This document shows positions 20,792 to 28,503 of a stretch of 64,000 nucleotides of DNA, in pieces (the first letter of the stretch is position 1; each line of letters opens with the position of its first letter). The DNA lies in assembly GCA_949825045.1 (NCBI GenBank), contig OX463815.1, positions 21,507,231 to 21,571,230 on the forward strand, written 5' to 3'. The position numbers were made by a program, and so were the translations under genes. Under the pieces are notes generated by a model. That model was not told the origin of the DNA, ran no database searches, and worked only from the letters and a program-made list of their open reading frames with translations. Origin of the DNA: Argyresthia goedartella. Its lineage: Eukaryota; Arthropoda; Insecta; Lepidoptera; Argyresthiidae.

Positions 20792-23731
20792 ATGGATATT
20801 CTACCTGATCTTATTAATCAAAGTTTCTTTTCGTGTTCTTCTAGCGACGATGATTTTTTGAGTGCGGAAAGCAATGACTCCTCTATAGAGGAACCCCTAT
20901 CTGTCAAAATTAAGACTGTCTTTGGTGGTGTGGAGAAAAATCTAAACATCGTACATATAAATGCACAAAGCATCCATTCCAGCTATCCGGACCTGCTCGA
21001 TGCTTTTAGTGAACAATGCGTGGACGGCATTCTTGTCTCCGAGTCGTTCCTCAAGCCCTCGCTGCCATCCTCATTGTATTCCCTTCCAGATTACAGGCTG
21101 TACAGGAACGACAGAGTCGGGAAGGCCGATGGAGGCGTCGCTATCTATCTACGTGCGGAAATTCCGTGCAAGGTGATCAGTGCGTCCCCTAGTCAATACT
21201 CCGAGTCTGCTGAACATCTCTTTCTCGAAATCATTCTTCACCACAACAAGGTCCTCCTCGGTGTTCTTTATAGTCCCTCTCTTCGCATCGATTATTTCGA
21301 TTCCTTAGAATCACTCCTCAATGAACTGACACCACTTTATAATGATTCCCTCATTCTTGGTGATTTCAACACCTGTCTCCTTAAACACAATCCACGGTCT
21401 GCCAGACTCAAGTCCATGGTTGACTCCTTCAATCTGCATATTATGCCGCTTGATGCCACCCATTCCCAACCTCATTGCTCTCCCTCGCTTCTCGACATTA
21501 TGATCATTTCCAATTTGGACAAGGTCGCAATACACGGTCAGCTAAACTCTCCTTTCTCTTATCATGACCTCATTTATCTTTCTTATAAGATAAGGCCTCT
21601 CAAGAGCAGAGCGAAACTCCTTTATATCCGGAACTTTAAGGATATCAACCATGAGTCCCTTTTGTCTGATGCCATGTCGATTGACTGGTCCCCTGTCACT
21701 ACCAGTAAGACTGTTGATAATAAAATCGCCAATTTTAATTCTATAGTCCTGGGTCTCTATGACAAGCACGCACCTTCAAAACAAGTGAGGGTTAAACACC
21801 ACCCTGCCCCTTGGCTAACAGACACTATTAAGTGCCTAATGGCCAAGAGGAATAGAGCCAAGTGTAGATACCGCAAGAATCCGACAGATGATAATTTCCT
21901 CTCTTACAAATGTCTTCGCAACCGTTGCAACCGTCTCTGTCGCGATGCTAAACGTCGGCACATACACGAATGCATTGAGAACTACACTCAAGCTCAGGTG
22001 TGGAAATTCCTGAGAACGCTTGGTGTAGGTAAGGCCCGGGACCTACATGCTGGTAATGTAGATCTCAACGGTCTCAACCAGTTTCTTTCTGCCCCGCCTG
22101 TTGTGATGGATCCCACTGTCAAACAAGCCACGCTTCAGAGCCTGCGCTCTAAGTCCTTACCCAACACCACACCATTCAACTTGAGTAATGTTGGAATCGA
22201 TGCGGTCAAGAAGGCGCTATTGGCAGTCAATTCGAAAGCTGTAGGCGATGACAAAATTTGCCTTAAAATGCTACTGACAATCCTTGACGAACTATTACCA
22301 GCAATAACACACGTTATAAACTTTTCTTTAGCTTATGGTGTCTTCCCCACAGTGTGGAAGAAAGCACTAGTCATCCCACTACCCAAAACCTCCAGTCCCA
22401 CCTCCTTTAAAGAGTACCGTCCCATTTCAATCCTGCCCATCCTCTCCAAAGTCCTTGAGACCATTGTCCATAACCAGCTTTCCTACTACCTCTCCTCAAA
22501 CAATCTGCTAAACACGTTCCAGTCAGGATTCCGACCGGGTCATAGCACCGTCACGGCTCTGCTGAAAGTCACAGATGACATCCAGCTAGCCATGGACCGC
22601 AAACAGCTTTCCGTGTTGGCTTTACTTGATTTCAGTAGTGCCTTCAACAGCGTAGATTTCGACATTCTCGTTGAGCTTCTCAGATCCCTGAACGTCTCTT
22701 CCTTCTCTGCCAGCTGGTTCGACTCTTATTTGAGGGATCGGCAACAGCGAATCAGGACGGAAGAGACATCCACTGAATGGTGTGACCTCCTGTCAGGCGT
22801 CCCTCAAGGTGGTATTCTTTCTCCTCTTCTATTCTCGATTTTCATAAACTCCATCTCGGACATCCTGTCTTCTTCATATCATCTTTATGCTGATGATCTC
22901 CAGATTTATCGCCACTTCTCTCATAACGATGTAAACTCTGCTGTGGAGGCATTGAACGCTGATCTGAAGGGGGTGAGAAGCTGGGCTTCATCCTTCGGAC
23001 TCCTGGTTAACCCGAGCAAGTCCCAGGCCATGATTATAGGCACCAGACAATCTCTTAACTTGTTGCAGCAACAGCCCATTCCACCTGTCACTTTTAATGG
23101 TACCACAATCGTGTATAGCGATAAAGCTAAAAACCTGGGTCTTATCTTCGACAACCAGCTATCCTGGTCATCGCATGTCAATGAGGTCAGTCGAAGAGTA
23201 TTTGCTACTTTTCACTCTCTCAGGAAACTTCAGTACTTTTTGCCTCGACAGACCAAAATCACTCTCGCTCAGTCTCTCCTTCTACCTCTCATCGATTATG
23301 CTGATGTCTGGTGGGTTAGTGCTAACGAAGAATTACTGAACAAACTCGAACGACTTCAAAATCTCGGGATTCGTTTTATCTTTGGGCTGCGCAAATACGA
23401 CCATGTATCACAGCATCGCAAAGAGCTGAAGTGGCTGCCAATACGTCTTCGTCGGGATTCTCACATCCTCAACATCCTCTACAACATTTTACGCAATCCA
23501 CGCTATCCAACCTTCTTACGAGACCGTTTTCCATTTCTTTCTTCCAGCAGGCCTCGGAGAACTCACGCGCTTTCGATGCTCACAACCCCACAGCATAACA
23601 CCGCGTCCTATGAGCATGGGTTTAGATTCCGGGCCATTCAATTGTGGAATGCACTCCCCTGCACTATCAGAGACAGTCCTTCTCTTAATATATTTAAAAG
23701 TCACGTGAAGAAGCATTACCTTTCTCTTTAG
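20792..23731 (+). CDS. LINE B ORF: intact APE endonuclease and reverse transcriptase
   Basis: 979 codons from the ATG at 20792 (MDILPDLINQ) to the TAG at 23729-23731. The frame is open further upstream, but only from a TTG, so the ATG is preferred. The endonuclease fills roughly residues 50-280: VHINAQSIHS, LVSESFLK, GGVAIYLR, LILGDFNTCL, SLLDIMII and PFSYHDLIYLS hold the usual Asn, Glu, Asp and His positions. The RT follows with EYRPISILPILSKVLE, LLDFSSAFNSVD, SGVPQGGILSPLLFS and LYADDLQIY (YADD from residue 699), then a thumb and a C-terminal region rich in Leu and Arg. Target-primed reverse transcription is the expected activity. There are no stops or frameshifts, so the protein could be functional. 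Jockey/CR1-group placement is from motif style only. Confidence 0.9.
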   Translation: MDILPDLINQSFFSCSSSDDDFLSAESNDSSIEEPLSVKIKTVFGGVEKNLNIVHINAQSIHSSYPDLLDAFSEQCVDGILVSESFLKPSLPSSLYSLPDYRLYRNDRVGKADGGVAIYLRAEIPCKVISASPSQYSESAEHLFLEIILHHNKVLLGVLYSPSLRIDYFDSLESLLNELTPLYNDSLILGDFNTCLLKHNPRSARLKSMVDSFNLHIMPLDATHSQPHCSPSLLDIMIISNLDKVAIHGQLNSPFSYHDLIYLSYKIRPLKSRAKLLYIRNFKDINHESLLSDAMSIDWSPVTTSKTVDNKIANFNSIVLGLYDKHAPSKQVRVKHHPAPWLTDTIKCLMAKRNRAKCRYRKNPTDDNFLSYKCLRNRCNRLCRDAKRRHIHECIENYTQAQVWKFLRTLGVGKARDLHAGNVDLNGLNQFLSAPPVVMDPTVKQATLQSLRSKSLPNTTPFNLSNVGIDAVKKALLAVNSKAVGDDKICLKMLLTILDELLPAITHVINFSLAYGVFPTVWKKALVIPLPKTSSPTSFKEYRPISILPILSKVLETIVHNQLSYYLSSNNLLNTFQSGFRPGHSTVTALLKVTDDIQLAMDRKQLSVLALLDFSSAFNSVDFDILVELLRSLNVSSFSASWFDSYLRDRQQRIRTEETSTEWCDLLSGVPQGGILSPLLFSIFINSISDILSSSYHLYADDLQIYRHFSHNDVNSAVEALNADLKGVRSWASSFGLLVNPSKSQAMIIGTRQSLNLLQQQPIPPVTFNGTTIVYSDKAKNLGLIFDNQLSWSSHVNEVSRRVFATFHSLRKLQYFLPRQTKITLAQSLLLPLIDYADVWWVSANEELLNKLERLQNLGIRFIFGLRKYDHVSQHRKELKWLPIRLRRDSHILNILYNILRNPRYPTFLRDRFPFLSSSRPRRTHALSMLTTPQHNTASYEHGFRFRAIQLWNALPCTIRDSPSLNIFKSHVKKHYLSL

Positions 23732-24113
23732 AAATATAGGTAGTATGTATGTATTTATTAGTATAATTATTTAAAAATTATATATATTTATATAGTATTT
23801 ATGTTTAGCATGTACGAGTATATTATATGATATTTATGTAAGCCCTCGTATATTTAGTTAATATTGTTTTATATTATTTATTTAGATATAACATATATCT
23901 AACCATATGTTCGTTATTTAGGTATGTACTAAATTATATTGTTGTACACATTGTCACCCCTGCTCAGCAATCGACCATTCCCATCCTAATTTGGTTTGCT
24001 GGAAGAGATCTCTTATTAGAGATAAGCTCGCCTTTGTACACTATTTTTATGTAAGTCTTATTGTCCATATATTAGTTGTGTGCAATAAAGAAATTATGAA
24101 TATGAATATTTAC
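20792..24113 (+). mobile_element. LINE B, single-ORF non-LTR retrotransposon
   Basis: The coding region is followed by a 3' UTR of about 380 bp with a hairpin (GAGATCTCTTATTAGAGATA), GCTCGCCTTTGTAC and a TATGAATATGAATA tail ending about 24110. The same 3' UTR recurs at 12055-12176, 13690-13753 and 35500-35640, so the family is repeated in this window. No ORF1 precedes it; either the family has one ORF or the copy is 5'-truncated. GAATATTTA occurs at 20732-20740 and 24104-24112, but the overlap with the tail makes this unconvincing as a target duplication. Confidence 0.8.
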
Positions 24114-25679
24114 AATATTGTCGTAAAGGCGATAATAAACAATTAATTATCGATCCTACCTTGAGATTAGTCAATAGTTATGTATCTAAAGCGTACAAAC
24201 TGTCAATTTTTTTGGATTGATAGCACACTTCACACAAAATAAAGATAACAGGGAAATGTGATGTACGCTTGGGAAAAACTGGTCAACAGGCGATCGATCA
24301 TACTAACTTGTGTAACACAAGTTTTTGTTGCGAGAATTTGAATAAAACCTTACTCTTGTGTTCATGTATGCCACGAGAAGTATGTACATAATAAACCTTT
24401 ATGTAGGTATATATAAAACTTCTGTCGGCCAACTAAGTAGTTTTTAAATTCACCTGTTAGTTATTTATTTGAGTAGCTAGATCAGTTCCCTAACTCGTTT
24501 GTTCTGCGTAGGAAATTCTCGGTCGCATTTTTCCCCACTCGCGTTTGTTTTCGTTCACGTATTTCACCATTCGCACGGGTTGACAATTTTATTAGCGACA
24601 TATTTGTTCACCTCACCAGAATTGCTGATTGCTGGTCATTAAAACTATAAACAGCACTGTTGAGTCATTAGATATTATGAAATAAAATGGCTTCGGCTCG
24701 CAATCACTAGAAACGTACGGTAAAATATTAATCTAAAATTTCATCGTCGATTTTACGAGCTTAGATTATAAAAGCGTCAATTTAAATTCATGGCTGCACC
24801 AGCGGCGATGATTTAGCGGCGATTTGTAAATATTTACGAAATAGTTGGGGGCGTGCGTACGTGCGCCAATTACACCCAACAAAGTAATAAAATGAATATT
24901 TTATTTCCACGCCCAATCGGCTGCTGTGCAAACATTTGATATTCGGAGCGCGTACGAAAGGTTTGCTTATTAATTGGATTGTCGTCGCGCGCGGGCGGTG
25001 ACAGAAAATCGCCAGTCGTGAATTGCTCTTAATTTTGCCGGACTCGATGCTAACCGGCCTTTTTGGACCCGACCGCGGCCGGCGTCGCGTCGTTCGGTCC
25101 GAATCGTAAACAAAATATTAATTCGCAGATTAAAGTGTGCGTCGCCATGTTTCAATTTATCTCAGCGCAAATAGCGGGCGCGTCGATCCAATTAATTCAC
25201 GCTGATAGGCACTCTACGTTCTTGTAAATTAGCGGAATTGAAATTCTGTTCGGACTGAATATTTTGGTAACTGTACTTTTCAGGCGTGTAAGTGATTACG
25301 ATTTCATATTTTCGACCCACTTCAAAAAGGACTTTTTTATGTTTGTTACCGATTTTGATCAATCTTGTTTTGATTGGTAGGTCATACTTCAGAGTTAGTA
25401 TCATACCAATGTTATTAAAATTAATTTAGCTCTTTTTGAAAAAATCAACAAATACAAAAAAAAATAAACACAGATGACGTTTTGGTTTGTGTTTCTGTGC
25501 AGATAAAGTTTTGATGAGGACTTTTCATGTGTGCATACTTCATTCGCATCCCGACCGGGGAGGTAGAAATAGGGGTTGAACTTGAAGTCGGTTTTTTTAA
25601 GTTTTAAGCTTGAATTACTTTATTTTACTCGATGTTATTTTTAACGCCAAATGCGCCACAGAATTTAACAAAACACAAC
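24114..25679. other. Non-coding, with a GC-rich block at 24840-25200
   Basis: Most of it is AT-rich. The block 24840-25200 is unusually rich in CG dinucleotides (GTCGTCGCGCGCGGGCGGTG) and contains several homeodomain-like cores (TTAATTGG, CAATTAATT). No ORF or repeat match was seen within the window. Confidence 0.4.
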
Positions 25680-26180
25680 GCCACAAAACTTTTAATAGGG
25701 CCTCTCGGATGGCCAAATTATTTTCTTCCGGCTCCTAAAAATATTTTGAGAAACATTCCAAATACACTGTGGTCCTGAAAACAGCACTTGAAAAAGTTCA
25801 AGAAAACGATTTCTTCCTTAAAAAGAAAACTTGGAAATATTTTTGTAACCCGAGGCGCGCTTGAAGGCGGCAGCTTACAACCCACAACATAGCAACAATC
25901 GCCGGGCATTTCGATTTTTTTACAATTTACATGCTTGCTGAGGTTTGCCAAACTCCCGGTAGCCTTGACTTGAAAACAATGCGCGCCGTACAATTCGGTA
26001 TTTGACTTGTGTAGATTCAGAAACGTGTCTGAAGTTGGATTAATTTGAACAAAAAGGCTTACAAAAAGGTTTGACAATATAAGAATTGTTATTTCGAGCT
26101 GTCGTATTTTATAAACTCAGTTTTGTGTCAAAAGACAGCAATTGACTATAAAATTATTAGCTTGTATTTTCCTAGACCTC
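25680..26180 (-). repeat. Repeat fragment related to 37930-38100
   Basis: On the minus strand CAATTGCTGTCTTTTGACAC, AAACTGAGTTTATAAAATAC and TTGTCAAACCTTTTTGT match, with changes, the plus strand at 37945-38040. An open minus-strand stretch holds PGDCCYVVGCKLPPSS, whose C-x5-C start looks like a THAP or other zinc finger, but the pattern does not continue. Probably internal DNA-transposon sequence. Confidence 0.45.
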
Positions 26181-26399
26181 ACGAACAAAGTTACCGATTT
26201 GACAGTTCATTAAATGTATCTATTTTGACTACCAGTTCTATAGCAAATCGACGTTTGCCGGGATTTGGAGGTGTTTGGCAAATATTGGCAAGTATGAAAA
26301 CAATTATAAGAGGTAACATTGTAGAACCTTCGTAAACGAATATTTTCTTATCTTGACCAAACCTGTTTTGAGACATCGCGATTTTTAACATGGCATATT

Positions 26400-27080
26400 G
26401 TAATATAATTCAAAACCTATAACGGGAAAAATGCATATCCTGTATAAGACCTGCGATCTATCTGGTCTCCTGCCCAGTCGGCGTCAATGAAACCCGTAAT
26501 TTCTAAAATTCCGTTTTGAAACACTAGAAAATGTGCTAAAGTGCCCTTCAAGTACCTCAATACACTTTTGGCTACTCTCTTTTACCATAGCAGTTGTTGA
26601 ATTGACTTAAAAGCTGACACTATGAGCGATGTCTGGCCTGGAACATACAGCAAAGTACATTAAGCATCCTATTAGATATATAATCATAGTTACAATCACT
26701 ATTTTCCTCCTTTTGTAACTTGATTCCTACTTCCATTGGAGTATTGACTTCTTTGCAATCAGACTTGAATTTATCCAAAATCTTCTTTATATATGCTGAT
26801 TGGTCTAAAGTCAAGCTTCCATTAGGTAATCTAATAATTTTCATACCCAAGAGCTTGACCTAAATCCTTAATTTCAATTTACTTCATTAGTTTTTCTTTA
26901 ATCAATTTCTTCTTCTGATGTGTCTGTGAAGTAAATAGCATTATGTCATCAACATACAGTGCTACGAACATAGTATAAGATTCATCATCTTTGTTATAAA
27001 TGTAAAAACATGGTTCTGAAGACAGCCTTGAATTGCAATTTGCCAATCAAAACTTAATTTATTCTTTCATTCCATACTTT
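26400..27080 (-). pseudogene. Ty1/copia pol remnant: reverse transcriptase and RNase H start
   Basis: Reading minus strand from about 27000, SSEPCFYIYN and LYVDDIMLFTSQ give the copia catalytic YVDD. Next come LGMKI, IRLPNGSLTLDQSAYIKKIL and EVNTPMEVGIKLQ from the RT connection, then LMYFAVCSRPDIAHSVSFLS, and finally LEITGFIDADWAGDQIDRRS and YTGYAFF, the start of copia RNase H. The pieces are in at least three frames with an internal stop after KLMK. No LTRs, integrase or gag are seen near, so this is an isolated fragment. It is unrelated to the TRIM-like LTR element at 17354. Confidence 0.85.
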
Positions 27081-28029
27081 GGTAGATTGTTTTAATCCAC
27101 AAATGCCTTGTGTAATTTGTAAAGCTTCTTCGCATTTTCGTTAAAAAAATAAATAAAAGGGATCTCCACAGCTGCCACTGATAGCATGTGCTGGTATTGT
27201 ATGTAAATGTTTATGTTTATGTTTAGCTGCTCAAGTGACCTACCGCTTGCCGCGTAAACATCTGTCATCTGCCCGTCACTTGACACCTACCTACTCGGTC
27301 GATAAGTGGGCGTCGGATCGTCTTACATAAACATTTTTTATGACTTGGTTTCTCGAGACTTCGGCTTCAAGTTTTTTTTTTTTAAGAGATCGTAAACTAA
27401 CAATGTTATTGGACAGGCGTTGATTTTTGTTACGACTCTTTGTGCAGTCATACGTAGAAGTAAACACAGACTTTGAGCTTTAAGTGGATATGGGTCCATA
27501 TATTGTTTTTTAATTAAAAAAGTAAAGCGACAACCTACTTTTTTTCTATATTTAAAAGATTTCTGTATTACATTAGCACACGATAAAAAAAAAAACATCC
27601 ATGTTGTAGATAAAAAATATTTAGTTAAAAGCTTACAAACATTCGTTAGCATTTGCCAGCGCGCCGCGCCGCAACACACAAATGAAAAAAAATATCTCTC
27701 AGTTTCTATTAGACTAGTGACTATAGTGATGTCATATGAAAAAACTAAAGATTAGTTCAAGTAGAACGAAATAGAAAACGGTTCATACAGATAAAGTGAT
27801 TAGTGTAAAAGAAACAAGACGATCTTGTCACTTAGACGTCACTCAAAACTTTTGGTAACTAGAGTTACCAGGGGCAATCTACGGAAGAAAAAATCTGGTA
27901 ACTAAAGTTACCAGGGGCAATTGACGGGTTAGGCAGGAATATTAAATCACGTCTCTTGTATGGGGACCCTGTAATTTAAAAAAACCTCGTGTAGGCATTA
28001 TTAGTTGATGAAGCAGCAACAACAAGACA
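27081..28029. other. Non-coding sequence with paired short palindromes
   Basis: Only the two palindromes at 27853-27914 stand out. No coding features. Confidence 0.4.
27853..27914. repeat. Tandem pair of short palindromes
   Basis: TGGTAACT-ag-AGTTACCA (27853-27870) and CTGGTAACT-aa-AGTTACCAG (27895-27914), each followed by GGGGCAAT. Spacing is 43 bp. Perfect dyad symmetry in both. Confidence 0.8.
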
Positions 28030-28160
28030 CACTCTACCTATTACGGTTCATGAGATACAGCCCGCTGACATACAGACAGACGGATGGACAGAGGGACAAC
28101 GGAGGCTTATTAATAGGGTACCGATTGGCACCCTTTGGGTACGGAACCCTAGATAAGAAT
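28030..28160 (-). repeat. Dispersed repeat, GGACCCTATTAC family, minus strand
   Basis: On the minus strand: GGGTTCCGTACCCAAAGGGT, CGGTACCCTATTAATAAGCC, a GTCCGTC-like run (CTGTCCATCCGTCTGTCTG) and CTCATGAACCGTAATAGG. Same family as 13040-13210 and 19568-19760. Confidence 0.7.
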
Positions 28161-28503
28161 TTCTGTGAAAACTAGTACCATAAACATCTAAAATGGCTCG
28201 ACCGGTTTGTTTAATTCCTATTTGGTATAGTTAGTAAAATAGTTTATTTTTTCATAGGAAGTTCATCTTTCTATTAAGAGATGGCGTTGGTGGCCTTAGA
28301 TTGATTAATTATTTATTACATTAAACATCTTTTTTAGCGGAACTTATGTTTGATAGCTATGCAATGCATAAAGTTAATCTGAAGTGCGATGAGTAATATG
28401 GTCGATATGGGCTGTGTTATGTACTACTTTAAGTACGATAAGAAATTTATTAAGGTAAAGATTCATGAAAATAAGTACAGAGAATATAAATAAGATATTC
28501 ATT
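28161..28503 (-). other. Probable 3' UTR of the R2/R4-class element
   Basis: Follows the stop on the minus strand: AT-rich with several AATAAA-like words, up to about 28315 (TAATGTAATAAATAATTAA). The element end could not be fixed; a dispersed repeat begins at 28160. Confidence 0.35.

Noticed and set aside
20771..20792. Start of LINE B at 20771
   Set aside because: That codon is TTG; the first ATG is at 20792.
20732..24112. GAATATTTA as target duplication of LINE B
   Set aside because: The right copy overlaps the TATGAA-type tail, so a match is expected by chance.
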